A stretch of 64,000 nucleotides of DNA from Symbiodinium natans. Its lineage: Eukaryota; Sar; Dinophyceae; Suessiales; Symbiodiniaceae. The notes under the pieces were generated by a model. It was not told the origin of the DNA and ran no database searches. It saw nothing but the letters and a program-made list of their open reading frames with translations. Positions within the stretch are counted from its first letter, which is position 1, and each line of letters begins with the position of its first letter. Of this stretch, positions 40,859 to 52,439 are shown in pieces. Made by a program: the position numbers and the translations under genes. Location: positions 64,001 to 128,000 of the forward strand of contig CAJNDS010002210.1 in the NCBI GenBank assembly GCA_905221605.1. The letters run 5' to 3'.

Positions 40859-41269
40859 AGTCTGCTTGGAGCCACTTCAGAAGCGAAGGCCTCCGACTGG
40901 GAGCCCTCGTCCTCACCGGCCTGCGGCACATTGTGAGGGGAGGGGCCTGAACACATGTGCTTGACGTCAGAACTACCGGATTTCATAGCGAGCCTGCACC
41001 CCTTCGGGCTCCAGGTTCTCTGCAGGCTCTGCAGCAACGTCGTCCGCCTGGTGCAAAGTCTAAGAAGACCGTGGTCCCAACTCACTGAGGCGGTTCGTTT
41101 CCAGCCGATTGGGGTTGAAGTTCTGTCGTACAGGGCTCCTTCACTTCTTCAACGGCAGAAGCTCCGGCTGCGCCAGATGCAGAGGCAGCACCAGCTGCGC
41201 GCAGTAGATGTTGCTGCAGCCTCAATGCAGACTGCACACACACACACACACTGCAATTCCAAAACTAAA

Positions 41270-41375
41270 GCTAAACAGAGAGAGACAGAGGGAGAGAGAG
41301 AGAGAGAGAGAGAAAAAAAAAAAAAGAAAGAGAATAGACAGAGAAAGAGAGAGCGAGAGAGATAGAGAGGGAGTT
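41270..41375. repeat. GA-rich microsatellite
   Basis: (CA)n at 41236-41252 is followed by ACAGAGAGAGACAGAG, (GA)n and an A run. ORFs over it (Arg/Glu or Ser/Leu-rich) are artefacts. Confidence 0.95.
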
Positions 41376-41399
41376 GAGGCAACTTAGTTAGGCATCAGG

Positions 41400-41920
41400 T
41401 CCTATCACCCCTCGGCCAATGATCACTGCCAGGATGTGAGAACATTGTACAAGCAAAAAATGGCGACATTGCAATGCGCTCTGACGGTCTAGCAGGGCAC
41501 CGCAATCACACTGTAGCAAGGTGAGGCACTGGTTTCGGAGAAGTCTCTCTACCTGAGATGTGCAGAACTACTCCCTTTGCAACCGTGGATCTGAACCGTG
41601 TTGAGAACAGGCTGCGGGCAGACAAAACAATTTGGGTTTCGTTGTTGCGATACTCGGGGCAGTACGGCTACTATCAAAGCCCTTTCTGCACACCTGTCGA
41701 TGCAACTGCTGTGAATCAAGCATGTGACCAAGTCACAACAAGCTTGCCCGGACCAATACAAAAAGGATAGGATACATCTTCAATTCAATGCTGGTGGTCT
41801 TGATTGCGTACTGCCACTTGCAGAAATCTACAAGGCGTTTCTCCACCTGATCTGATACTGCACACTGAAGGGACAGCTGAAATGCATGGCTTCAGCATAC
41901 GGATGTCCACATCATGCACA
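41400..41920. other. Spacer without recognisable gene
   Basis: Only short open frames on both strands, no motif. Confidence 0.4.
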
Positions 41921-41959
41921 GCACATCACACAGCGCAAATAACAAATATGTATGCACAT

Positions 41960-42210
41960 GTCCGCAGCACAAACGGATTCGAACCACCGGGCATCTGAAC
42001 TTCGCGCCCTCCCTGCAGCAAGGTGGCCGCCTTTCGCCTCAGTCGCTCTTCTGAGGCACGCTGCTGCGCCCGGAGCCGGAGAGTCTGCCACCTCAGGGTT
42101 TCTTCTGGGCAGCGAGCTCGTGTCGCCCCCTCCCCCCCCCCCCCCCCCGGGCCAAGAAGCAAGGAAAGTCTAAAAACCCCCTCAACCCAAACCAAAGAAG
42201 CCAAAGCCAA
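41960..42210 (-). CDS. Unassigned Arg/Gln-rich exon
   Basis: The frame reads ARCPEETLRWQTLRLRAQQR followed by ASEERLRRKAATLLQGGREV. It is strongly helical and coiled-coil-like, ending near QMPGGSNP. The nearby GGTTCGAATCC on the minus strand resembles a tRNA B box, but the flanks do not fold as a tRNA. A C/G run at 42130-42148 lies at its upstream edge. Function unknown. Confidence 0.4.
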
Positions 42211-42400
42211 AGAGATTCAAACCCCAAACCCAGAGAATCCAAACGAGTTTAGAACTATAAGAACTCTGAAAAGAAGGACTTGCACGCTAGGCAAGCAAGG
42301 GGCTTCAGTGCTGGCGGGGGCCCATCAAACACGAAGACCTGCACCAGGGGAGGCCAAGGGATTGTACAGGGGCTCACAAAGGCCGTAAGAAGGCCATTTG

Positions 42401-42482
42401 GCTAAACCCTAAACCCTAAACCCTAAACCCTAAACCCTAAACCCTAAACCCTAAACCCTAAACCCTAAACCCTAAACCCTAT
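42401..42482. repeat. Perfect CCCTAAA array
   Basis: About eleven consecutive CCCTAAA units without error, in the orientation opposite to the TTTAGGG arrays at 14.2, 20.4 and 39.3 kb. Confidence 0.97.
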
Positions 42483-42489
42483 GCCTATG

Positions 42490-43800
42490 ACACAGGTTCT
42501 CGCATGGCACGGAAGAATCAGCAAAGACGTGGCGCCGTCGCTTGCGTGCATTTCATGCCTTGCGAGGCTTGCGCAACCCCTGCGATCCAAGTCGCTGGTC
42601 TGATCTTGAGGTACAACCTTGGGCTTCTTTGCACAAATCATGCGCAACTGTGCAGCTGGACTGCATCGACTTAGGAGCTCGTTACTCCTGGGGCTGAAGC
42701 TGGGGCAGAGTGTACTCAGTGGTCAAACTCAAGTTCCACAGTACAGATGCCGGAAGGCAGTTTGCAGATCCGCCGAAAGAAGCCAATCATGTGCGCTCCT
42801 TTGACCATATCACCTAGCAGCACCGTGGCACGCCAGCTCGTTCAGATACAGGGTGAGCTGCCCCCCCGCCTTTCTCATCTCTCATGGCCTTCCTGCGAAC
42901 ATGGCTCCAGTCAGGGTGTAAGAATCGAAGTTCAAACTCAGGGGTGCAGCAGTTGGCACGCTAAGCCAAGCTGCAGGAAGTGGTACATCCATATGCTCGC
43001 CTTGGCGACATGTATTGAACATGCCCGCTGCCAGCTTGTGGTCCCCGAGACTTCTCTAACCATCAGCACCCCATCTCAGGCCAGGTTGCATCTACGGCGA
43101 CCACCTTGTTCTCGAGGGCCTTGGTCCCGGAGGTGCAGATGCTCGCAATCCGAAGCCCTCCCTGGTCATGGGGCCAGACAGTAAAGTTGACTCGCTGCCC
43201 TGCTGGGGACGCCAGGTCCCAAAGGCCTCAAGCAGCCAAAGTCCCACAAAAACACGGGCCAATCTGCACACACACACACACACACACACACAAAAGCCAG
43301 CCTTGTACACCCATGGCTGCCAAGTACGGTCATCTACGAAAAGGATGGATGCTGTTTCTCTGCTGCATTGTGAGCATGATTTGCCCTTGCTTGGCTGCTC
43401 TTTGTTCAACAGTGGCCAAACCTATGAATCTACAAGCTGGGAATCTTGGACAATGTTCCATGGATAGATGGCCTGCGTAGCCATTGCTAGGGACGGACGG
43501 CAAAGCACATATACATCAGGAAGAACACAACTCTCAGCCGCATGTGTGGAAGCGCTATGTCGCATGTTTGAACGAGATGGTCTTGTTTCAGATTGACAGA
43601 ACAAGGAGACGGTCACACAGAGACATGATACACGCCAAAGACGTCTTGCCTCTCGAATCTGCTGCCTGGAGCAGGAAGCAACGCCCTTATTTTCTTGAAA
43701 AGCACCGAAACCGTAAACCCATAAACGGCTCTAAACCTCTGCGTCCTTTGATGGCTCTGGCAATACCTGGGGCGATGGCGCGGCCAAAGCGCAGCACTCG
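42490..43800. other. Interval with (CA)n and unassigned frames
   Basis: (CA)n occupies 43267-43292. A plus frame at about 43100-43210 (GGADARNPKPSLVMGPDSKV) and the overlapping minus frame are both open, and I cannot choose between them. Nothing else was recognised. Confidence 0.35.
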
Positions 43801-43801
43801 T

Positions 43802-44317
43802 TCAGGTCATGGCTCCTGGTAGTTTCATCCCAAGAGCTGCAAAGTCTAAGTCTACACCGCAGCTCAGGGCAGTCAATTGGACTTCTTCTGAAGCTGAACT
43901 GTGCAGGTGCCAACAGCAAATCTCCGACACCAGCCATCGGGGAAGATTGTGGCACCTGAATGGGTCAGCTGAACCACACATCGCATCTGGAAGCACCCGC
44001 ATGAATCCCTCGGCATGCCTTCCGCTGCTTTGCCCAGGCTGCCATCTCCTGTCAAGTACCTGTCACAAGATCCCTTTAAGAGCCTCTGTAACTCTGTAAC
44101 TGCCATCTCCACAAAATCACAGCCAGGTTTGCAAGATGGCCGTCCACTGGATTGAACCATCCTGGTTGGTGTCTACATGAGGACCTGAGAAGGCCCACCG
44201 GAAGGCGCCTCCCCACTCCCCACCTGCACTGCAAACCACTACGTACGAGCAGCATTCCGAAAAATGGGCCAGGTGGAAGACTTCTTTCAAGCTTGGCTTC
44301 TTCGGGACTAGAACCAA
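43802..44317 (-). CDS. EF-hand fragment and neighbouring exons
   Basis: At about 44187-44130 the minus frame, following a CTTCTCAG acceptor, reads HVDTNQDGSIQWTAIL. DTNQDGSIQW fits positions 1-10 of a calcium-binding EF-hand loop. Position 12 would be Ala unless the exon ends at WT|GCCATC and the next supplies Glu. Upstream in the same frame is KKPSLKEVFHLAHF. Downstream minus frames (about 44110-43990, VEMAVTELQRLLKGSCDRYL; 43930-43810, SEEVQLTALSCGVDLDFAAL) look like further exons. Probably a calcium-regulated protein whose catalytic partner domain is not visible. Confidence 0.5.
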
Positions 44318-44489
44318 TGTCGAGTGCGCGGCGCAGAAAGCCTCCTGGCCTCGCTAGCGCAAGGCGAGGGGCAAGGGGACGTCTCTTCCGCGCACGGCAC
44401 ACACGGTGCAGAAACTGATGCCCCCTTTTCGCGTGGCAGCAGAGCTTGGACAAAAGCAAGCCAAGTGAAATGCCGACACATGCCAATTT

Positions 44490-45080
44490 TTTAGTCAATA
44501 AGTCCAGCACGGATAGGCGATGAACTCCAGAGGTTGCCCATGCGTTTCAGGCATGCGTACTGCGCGATGCAGGCCTGAGAAGCAACTTGGGGGGGCTCTT
44601 TGCACAGAGGCCAAGGCCACCCCACCAAGGCCTTGATGTTGAGGTTGCATGTGGAAAGTTGTGGACAAGAAGATGTCGGATGTTGAGTCCGGGTTTTTTT
44701 GAGAGCTCGCCAGAAAACAGCTCCAGAGGTTTGGGTCTGCAAGGCTTTAGACCAGGCGTCGTTTCGGAGTTCTATAGCCCCACTTTGCATCAAGGGTTCC
44801 AAAGATCTTCACAGCGGGAGCGTGGGATAAAGGCCCCTACTGGCGCCAGGCATCCTAGATCAATGGGGCTTCCTTTCTTGGTGTTTACCGGGGCCTGGAA
44901 AGAGATGCACCAAGGGGCCAAGGGTATCCATTACGAGCCTCCTGATTAGAAGTGAGCAGCGAAAACTTGCAGTTCCAAGCACTTGTGGACCCGGAGATGA
45001 ATGGCCCCGAAAACTCCTCTCCAGATCTGCTACCAGGCTTGGCAGAATGCAATGCGTTTCTGCGCATATTAGGGACATAG
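44490..45080. other. Competing frames on both strands
   Basis: A minus frame (44802-44491, SGAIELRNDAWSKALQTQTS) and a plus frame (44951-45075, VSSENLQFQALVDPEMNGPE after a CTGATTAG acceptor) both look coding-like. Neither has a known motif, so I do not assign a gene. Confidence 0.3.
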
Positions 45081-45600
45081 TTGCATCTCAACTGATACAG
45101 CATTCATCATCTACTCTTCGACAACAGCGATGTTCTTCGCAAGACTCTGTTTTCAACGCAATGCGCGTGGTCAGGTCTTTGGTCAAGTCTTTGCTCAGCT
45201 AGTGAAGCACATTACAAACATACTCTCGCTTGCTACGTCTTCAAGACCTCAGCACATCACCAAGCGACTGATGGTGCAGCAGCTCCAAATCTTGAGGTCT
45301 TGAGAGGGACTGGAAGCCTGCAGGTGAGCTTGCGCAATCCTGACAAAAGGTAATGCAATGGTGCTCACTTGTCACTTAGCCGCATGCTGCAGCAGATCAG
45401 AAACGGGATCACAGTAGCGTCATTGTTGGGGACGGTGGTTCTACTGCGTTAGATTATGCAGGTTTGGCTTCGGGTTTTGTATGCCCCATCAAGGACCTAT
45501 AGCTCTTGGCGAGCCCCCAAGGGCTCCAACTCTGTTGTCAGATCCGCACCAACGTTTCAATCCAGGCCAACCGCTGTGTCCTTAATAATCCATTTCCCAA
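45081..45600. other. Spacer
   Basis: Short frames only, with no motif and no repeat of note. Confidence 0.4.
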
Positions 45601-45604
45601 TAAG

Positions 45605-45965
45605 TTACACTGTAACTGCGGGGCGGTGCAGAATGTACAGAGTTGTGGCAGACTTTGCTTGCAGCTGCCTGGCATATCTGGCAGCATCGGAAGGCAAAAA
45701 CTGTGAAATGTGCTCCGGCTTGGCACCGGCTCGTCGTACCCCTTTACATACAAGGTAGGCACTGCTTAAAAAATTTCGTGCGAAGGCCGTCCAGGTGCTT
45801 TGGTGCTCAGGGTGACATGTTGCTTGGCAAGTGTCAGACAGCATCTGTGCCAGGCTTCCCACGAAACACTTGAAACAGAGATTTGGCCAAGAGGCCACAC
45901 AACCGCTATTTGAAACGTGTTGCATGAATTCAGAGCAGCGGAATTGGCTGGAACAAGAGAGCCAG
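45605..45965 (-). repeat. Dispersed repeat, copy A (RCC1-like coding fragment)
   Basis: About 340 bases here match 63690-64000 with many substitutions and small indels (shared: GAATGTACAGAGTTGTGGCAG, AAGGTAGGCACTGCTT, AAGGCCGTCCAGGTGCT, AGTGTCAGACAGCATCTGTG). A minus frame reads RRAGAKPEHISQFLPSDAAR then LQAKSATTLYILHRPAVTV before TAA. Copy B at 63.7 kb continues the homologous frame into VTWGHPDSGGD, so A is a truncated relative. Confidence 0.7.
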
Positions 45966-46197
45966 AATCTTCAAACAAGGCGGGTGAGCAGGAAGGCTGC
46001 TTGACGCGAGGCCGTCACTTAGCCCCACAAGCTCTGGCTCTTGCCACCATGATTAATTACTGGTCGCTTCAGTCGGATAGCAGCCCATGTAGCGAGCCTC
46101 TCCGACATCGAACTGTTGGCCGTTGTGACGGCAACCTGATTCCTCTGTACAAACCACTGCTGTCCAGAGTGCCTCAGTGGCCACATCTTAAAACGCT

Positions 46198-46530
46198 CAG
46201 CCACATCCGGCATCTGCCTGTGGATCCCATTCGATGACTTCCCTCGGCTGCAAGGGCACGAGATGCACAAGCCTGCAGCAGGGCAACCTTCCTCGCACTT
46301 GTGCAGGCAGGGCGCACGGTGTACTCATGCAAGAAACTCCCGTCATGCTTCACCGCTGCTCTGATCGGCTTGCCATCTCCGTCGATGAGAAAGCGCACTA
46401 TCCTGCTCATGCTCTCCAACCGCCCGGCTCATGCACTCAACAAGCAGCCCAACTTCCAATCTGCTGGCAAAGATTCTTCGCTTTCAGCGTGCCGATCGCC
46501 ACATCAACCTTCACTTCAACATAATCCTGG
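46198..46530 (-). CDS. Unassigned three-exon fragment
   Basis: About 46529-46440 reads QDYVEVKVDVAIGTLKAKNL. About 46413-46316 reads SRIVRFLIDGDGKPIRAAVK then HDGSFLHEYTV, ending at a GC donor. After a 43-base intron the exon from 46272 continues in phase as LVHLVPLQPREVIEWDPQAD and stops at TGA 46198. The phase match (GT|G) and composition support coding. Beta-strand-rich, family not recognised. Confidence 0.45.
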
Positions 46531-46539
46531 CACCATTGC

Positions 46540-48790
46540 AATGCGAAGCAGCTCACCGGAAACACTTGTCCTCAGCCTGGCAATGTCGATAACGGACGCT
46601 TATCAGAGTCAACTAACGATGCCTGACTGCATGCTGCCTTCGTGACCCTCCAAACTAGCAACTCCAAACTGACAGCTCATGTTCTCATGCAGCTGACCCT
46701 AAACCCTAAACCCTGAGAGTGGCGGCCTCGCACGGTGACATGAAAGGGTCACACCAAAACCGGTTCTCGGCTTCATCGCCTCGGGAGACAGGGAAGTGGA
46801 AAGCAGCCGGCTACTGAGACCGGGCATTGCCACCCGCAACTATAGTGGCATTGTTACTAGCACTTGCCCCTTACAAGTCGCCTCGTAATCCACTTGAGTC
46901 ACTTGAACCTTAAACTTAGAAACTCAACACCCTAGCACCCGAACGGTCCGAATGAAGTCAGCAGAAGAGTAACACCTCCCTGGTTGAAACTGGTCTTGCT
47001 ACACCCGAAGCCGTAAACCCAAGAGTTTGCCACAGCCTTCACAACACCGTCCGGAAGACCCTTTAGAACCCAACCCTTTTTGCGAAAGGCAAGACCCGAG
47101 CACTATACCCTTTTAAGCATGGACTGTGGAGGCAAGACCCTCATCCCGAAACCCTCAGATGCCTAAAACAAAAAAACGGGGAACTAGGACGAAGCCAAGG
47201 CGCCGGGAAGCCGCCAAAGCAGCCGGGAGTCGACATCCGATGTATCCCTGGGAGACGGAGATGTCAACCCAGAGAAATATGTGGGTTTCCGAAGATGTGG
47301 GGTGCTTTTTTTCTGTTTTGAGGGGGGGGGGTTTCCTTTAAGGACTCTTCCATGTTGGGGTATAATGCGGGATTCCCTATGTGGGGAAATACCCATACTA
47401 GTGTCAACCCTATCCGTCTTTGAAAGGTGAGGCGAGGGAGGCAATCCTCAGCTGGGCGCGCCGGGTTGGCGGGACAGCCTCACACCAGACATCCCAAGCA
47501 GATGGCGAGACGCATCGGGTTCCGTGAGATCAAGTTTACCCACCCTAGGCCCTACTACGGCCCTACGACATACCGGAGTGGCCTATCATCTACTGCTTGG
47601 AACTTCCCCAAGCGGTTGCGATTTTGTACAGCCCTCGCAGCACTCCTTACTTATCCTCACCAGGACAATGGTCCGGCCCAATCAAACACGAACTAGGGCA
47701 TCTTCGACGCCAGGAGGAACTCCCCACTGAGTCGCTGTCTTATCAATCCTCCGAAAGTGGGACAGCCATACGACTGCGCACGCTTGTGGCGGTAAAGACT
47801 GGGGAGCCGCTTCCAAGCTCACAACCAAAGCCAGATACGTAGTACACATGCATGCAATGCGTAGGTACGCATGCAGCATGCATGACAATGTATGAGCCGT
47901 AGAATACAGACCGACACATGTCAAAGCCGTCATTGCTGCCAAGGTGCTGCCAGCGGCCCACGAAATCAGACAGCAGGTCCTTGTCCAAAGGCGTGGCGCT
48001 GTGGCTCGGGACGCAAAGGCAATGTCCGCCTCATGGTGCTGGCTTTCAGATTCGACGGTCGGACAACAAGCAAATGTGTGCCACAGTCAGTGCTTAAAGG
48101 CTTAGCGGCCAGAGTATTTTGCAGACTTCTTCTCCATGTCATACATGTAGGTCTCCGAATGGTTGCGTGTGCTTCGCTGCACTGTCATCTGCCGGTTTGG
48201 AGTATCTGCTCGGATACCTTGACGCAGCAGATACATGCTGGAATTATGCTGGAACGCTTCTAAAGACGAAGTCGGATCCTTACACAGCGGGCACCGAACT
48301 TGGCCCTCTCAGCGCTTCTCGCACAGTTGCCTGCATCCTCATGCGCCGCTCTAAAGGTGGATTGATCATCTGTCTCACGACACAAAGTCCACGGCTGCGA
48401 CTGCCGCGGATTAGGATACAATCCGGCTTCCCAGATCATGTCTTACATGCAGGTATTTCGGGGCCTTGGCTAAGGACCTCTGCTGCCACGGAGCGAAAAA
48501 GAGAAACTCTCGAAGAATCACGGTAAGCAGCCTTCCTGAGGTGCCCCAAACTCCAAACCAAGAAAGCAGACCCTTGCCCAGGCAATTCACAGCTGATGGA
48601 TAACTTAAACTTTCAGACCATACCGAGGGCAGGGACAGAGTTGGTTCTTTCTGCCCCTAAACCGCGCAAGAACCTGTTGTTTTGGGAGCAGAGCCCAAAA
48701 GCTTCGAAAACAACCGGGGGGGCTCCGTGCAATCGGCCTTCAGGTTTACGAAAGAAACTTCATGTTGGCCTGGTGAAGTGGTTTTGAGTC
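46540..48790. other. Long interval without a confident gene
   Basis: CCCTAAACCCTAAACCC lies at 46687-46704. GTTGGGGTATAATGCGGGATTCCC at 47354 resembles an arm of the hairpin family. A minus frame at about 47920-47990 (DLLSDFVGRWQHLGSNDG) and plus frames at 48119-48526 are open but unassigned. Several CATGCATG-type palindromes occur near 47850-47890. Confidence 0.35.
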
Positions 48791-48803
48791 TGAGTGTGCT
48801 CTC

Positions 48804-49124
48804 TTACTGAACGGGCTCGGGCGATTTTGCGCCACCGCACTGCGCTGGCGGCAGAGTAGTGACCTGTTTGATCATGAGCGTGCGTATGTAACAGGGGTCG
48901 CGGGTTGGCCTTACTGACTTGTGCTGCGTTTGGGAGTACCCAGCGTAGGGAGGCTGGGCATCGCTGTGTCTTCCGTCCGCGAGCTCGTTTTCGTCAAGCT
49001 GCCGGCGTGACCGAGCCACGTCATGTCTGCGCCCGTTGTTGCATTCCCATATTGTTGGGTTGTCTTGCATGTATGCACGTTTGACGTGTTGCAATCCCCT
49101 GGTGCTGCTTTGTCCTCGCGCCAC
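48804..49124 (-). CDS. Unassigned ORF, about 106 codons
   Basis: A single uninterrupted minus frame has coding-like composition: QDNPTIWECNNGRRHDVARS, RRQLDENELADGRHSDAQPP, then SVRPTRDPCYIRTLMIKQVT, and a stop at 48804. Polar, basic and without predicted helix runs. There may be a 5' exon upstream. No family recognised. Confidence 0.4.
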   Translation of the reverse strand: MARGQSSTRGLQHVKRAYMQDNPTIWECNNGRRHDVARSRRQLDENELADGRHSDAQPPYAGYSQTQHKSVRPTRDPCYIRTLMIKQVTTLPPAQCGGAKSPEPVQ

Positions 49125-49439
49125 CCTCAGAAGTAGGGAAGGCCGTGTTTAGAGCTCAGCCTGAATCTTGAAATTGAATATGAAACTTCGGGAACCTGAA
49201 AGTAAGAGCAAAAGGGCACCCTACCTCTGGAGAGCCCGCCTACGTTTTGCACCTTTTCAAGGCCAAACAAAAGGGTAGTCGCAGAAGAATGGTGTTTCCA
49301 CAGGAATGGCAGTTTTGGTAGTCGCAAAATGACGGGTGTCAATTTCGTTGCAAGACACCAAAAGTCACGTGCACTTTATCGAAGATTCTGGAGCACTTCG
49401 TGAAAAAAAGAAACCCCATTCTTGTATGTATTTGCAACT

Positions 49440-49532
49440 GGACACACACGCCACACCCACCCCCCCCACCCACCCACCCACCCACCCACACACCCACCCA
49501 CCGACACACACACACACACACACACACACATT
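49440..49532. repeat. CACACC/CCCA/CA microsatellite
   Basis: Mixed CACACGCCACACCCACC, (CCCA)n and (CA)n repeats. ORFs over it are artefacts. Confidence 0.9.
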
Positions 49533-49619
49533 CAAAACTCGATGAAAGCACCAAGCTAGCTGCAAAGGGGCGCTGTGCCTCTCACTCTTCTGGGCCAAGG
49601 CTCATATTGAAGGCAATTA

Positions 49620-49940
49620 GCTTCACATCAAAACCTGAGTCCACACAGCTTGCCAATGGAAAGACCAACCGGAAGCGTAATTCTGCACGACGAAGTCCCA
49701 TGTGCTGTCAAGTGTCGACTTGGCAAAGGGTTTAAAGGCTCGTGGCCAATGTGGATCACTGTGAGCTCCGGGACATTTTCGAGGACTCTTGCCACCTGTG
49801 TTATTATCATTATTATAACTATTAATATTAATACAAATATTGGTATGAAGACTAAAGCAAAGGGAAGCAACCTGGGCGTCGTTGGAACACTTCCCATACA
49901 ATATCAGCTGATCCGTGATTCCAAAGCATAGAGTAAAAGC
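49620..49940 (-). CDS. Candidate exon downstream of the ubiquitin-like exons
   Basis: After an ACACAG acceptor at about 49793 the minus frame reads VARVLENVPELTVIHIGHEP followed by LNPLPSRHL. Upstream of it lies an ATT/ATA-rich tract (49800-49850) that looks intronic. It could continue the ubiquitin-like gene at 50.1-50.4 kb, but the phase was not checked. Confidence 0.3.
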
Positions 49941-50094
49941 ATGGCGACCGAGGCACCAAACTGTGCGGGCCCTGCCGCCACGGCAAGACTTGCTCCCCAG
50001 CTATCCAGCGCTGACCTTGTGTATGTGGCCATCACAGATCACAGAATCTTCTTGTCCACGGTGCGTTCACTGGTGTCATTGCATGAATAGCAGA

Positions 50095-50400
50095 CAGGCC
50101 AAAGTTACAATGCTGAGAAATGCCCAAGTGAACTTCGATGGCGCGGCTCAGTTCTGAAACCTGGGCAAAAAACAAAAGATGGCTCGGCATCCGGCACAGC
50201 TGTGGTCTCTCACCCTCGTGCTCACGCAAGAACATCTGCGGCCTTGCTACTGCGGCCTAGAGGCTGGCATTCCACTGTGTACTGCGAGCATCAAACTTTC
50301 ACCGGACAGTTTTCGGACTTCCAGCTCCCAGGTCGTCTCTACCTTCTTGACTGCAAGAAAGCTCTTGCAGAGATTTGCACCCGCAGTGCAAACCCGACTA
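50095..50400 (-). CDS. Ubiquitin-like domain exons
   Basis: The exon ending at about 50283 reads WELEVRKLSGESLMLA with donor GCA|GTACAC. The next, after TTTTTTGCCCAG at about 50148, reads VSELSRAIEVHLGISQHCNF. They join in phase 0 to give strand-turn-strand (VRKLSGESLML) and the helix (SELSRAIEVHLGIS) of a ubiquitin-like fold of the kind seen at the N-terminus of many dinoflagellate proteins. The expected RLL…DG strand after the helix was not found, so the module is incomplete. Confidence 0.5.
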
Positions 50401-50719
50401 TGAACCCCACTGCACGAAGGACATCGGAGGACTGTGGTCCTGGCCGTATCTGTACTCAGCTGAACGCTCGACCTTAAGCAATCAGCTGGGAAACCCGTGC
50501 CGCCTTCACTGTGCCTGCCGTGGGCCTCGTGCATCCCGACTCTCAAAACCCAAAACCCACAATGGCATTGCAGCTTAAGCTCGCAAGAAGCTCCTCCTCA
50601 AATGAAAAGTCTGACAGGCCATCTAGGTCAGAATCCTCCTCGCATGAAAGCTCAGATACCTGTTGACGTAGTGCTTTCCAGGTTACAGGCTGACCCTCCG
50701 TGGATGGTACAAATTTATC

Positions 50720-50850
50720 TTACATATAATATATATATATATATAGTATATTGTATATAATATATTATGTATTATAGATAATATATTTTCTATTTTATAT
50801 TACACATTATATATAATACATTGTATATTGTATATTATTTATTATATATT
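50720..50850. repeat. AT-rich tract
   Basis: TA-dominated sequence with TATATAATATATATATATAT and several ATTATATA palindromes over about 130 bases. Confidence 0.9.
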
Positions 50851-50959
50851 CTTCAATTGCATAGCTTGAAAGCCTCTCCTCACACGACGAGTGTGTAAAG
50901 CTTAATAAGGACTCTGTTGATGCTTCCCTTGTCCGACCACACACGCACACAAAATAATG

Positions 50960-51440
50960 CAACACAGCGTGCGCGAGCGCGCATGCGTCTTGGCAACGCA
51001 TCGGGCTCCTCTGGGCCAAGGAATCCATCAGCCTCTCTGGTTGCCAGAAGGGCTGTGACCGCTCCCGCCATAACATAATCTGCTGGTTCTGATTGAGCCC
51101 TCATGGCCGCAGGAGATAGGAGACTGTACTTCTGCGATCCTAGCTTGGCTGTTTGCTTGATGTATAGCTTCTACAGCCACTCTCGCTTGGGGTGAGAGTC
51201 TGGGACGAACTGCAGGGCGAGTTGTTGGGCTAACAATGGTGCCACGTTGGCTAGGAGCTGGACGTTTTGCGATGCGCTCCAAGGTAGCGTTGGCTGCCTC
51301 CTCTGCATGCATGACCTTGCAGTAACAGCAATCGCTCTTTCACGCGCAGTGCCTCGAGGTTACAGCTTTCCACAAGACGGCACAGACCTGCGTCAGATCC
51401 AAACAAACTGCCCCAAGGACCTGGGGGAGTGAGTTTTGAG
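50960..51440 (-). CDS. Unassigned exons (Ala/Arg-rich protein)
   Basis: After an acceptor CCCCCAG (about 51424) the minus frame reads PWGSLFGSDAGLCRLVESCN and, across a 52-base GC-AG intron, continues in phase as EEAANATLERIAKRPAPSQR, then TRPAVRPRLSPQARVAVEAI. At about 51100-50970 another frame reads AVTALLATREADGFLGPEEP, followed by DALPRRMRARA. Convincing codon-level composition, no recognised domain. The gene probably precedes the ubiquitin-like exons, on the same strand. Confidence 0.45.
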
Positions 51441-51676
51441 TGCTGCACCCTGCGTCTGGTCAGGCCTTCTCCAAGGCCTTGGCTCAGACATTCTTAGTTA
51501 AGTATTAATTAACTATTAAGTAAGTCTTACTTATTTATTAATCTATTTAGTAAATACAAATCTCGAACCTAAGCTCCAGCGCGAGAAGATGCGAGCCACA
51601 ACCATGCCCAAGCCTCCAGCCCTGGGGAGCCAAACCAATCAGGAGCTCACACTCGTCAGAGCTGAGAAAGTCCTCG

Positions 51677-51772
51677 GAACCCTAAACCCTAAACCCTAAA
51701 CCCTAAACCCTAAACCCTAAACCCTAAACCCTAAACCCTAACCCTAAACCCTAAACCCTAAACCCTACAAGC
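51677..51772. repeat. CCCTAAA array
   Basis: About thirteen CCCTAAA units with one CCCTAA variant. The longest telomere-type array in the window. Confidence 0.97.
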
Positions 51773-51799
51773 TCAATAAATAGCAGATTTATCAAACCC

Positions 51800-52430
51800 C
51801 AAAATGTAGCCGCGAGACTACGGACGATTCTTCGTTTTTGCACACAGAGGAGGCCCAACGAGTCCTCGATGACATAGACGCTCGGCATCTTCTGGGACAA
51901 GATCCGGATGTCGCCCCTCCCAGGCATCAGGCTGTACATGGCTGTACGTGTAACCGTGTAACTACCGTGTGGCCTTGCAGAAGTGGCAGGGGACGGCTGA
52001 TGTGCCAAAGGCAAACCATCAAATCCTTGCTTTGTGCGGTTGTGGGTCGTTGGGCGTCATCCGGAACATCAGACTGGGCCGCTTGCGCAAGTCCAAAGGA
52101 TGCACCAGCCGCTGATAGGGCTCATAGCCTAGGACAGCATGCGGAACAGTGAGCTCTTCGAAGAAGCAGCAATCAGATGGAACAACAGGGGTCTCAACAA
52201 AAAGCACGCAGATGACCCCGATTCTGGGATGTGCGGAAATCGAAGCCTCCGACCGAACTGGGCCGTCCGTCTCGAAAAAGATCTTTCAACTATTTCAAAA
52301 TGCTCATCAAGTCCAGAGTACGCAAGCAGCCTTGGCACTCTGCCAAGCGCCTCCAAACCCGAAACATCGATGACCGTTGTCTCTGAGTCGGGGCCCGGCC
52401 CGAAAGCCCCAAAACCCCGCAAAACCCTCT
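51800..52430 (-). CDS. Unassigned minus-strand exons
   Basis: About 52400-52275 reads GPDSETTVIDVSGLEALGRV, then PRLLAYSGLDEHFEIVERSF. About 52225-52045 reads RIGVICVLFVETPVVPSDCC and VLGYEPYQRLVHPLDLRKRP. About 51920-51830 reads SQKMPSVYVIEDSLGLLCVQ. All are on one strand in order and look like one gene with small introns, its 3' end running into the CCCTAAA array. No family identified. Confidence 0.45.
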
Positions 52431-52439
52431 CAGCTCCAT

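Noticed and set aside
41940-42040. Possible tRNA on the minus strand (GGTTCGAATCC B box)
   Set aside because: The T stem pairs only through wobble pairs and no acceptor, D or anticodon stem fits around it. A coding frame (GGSNP) explains the bases.
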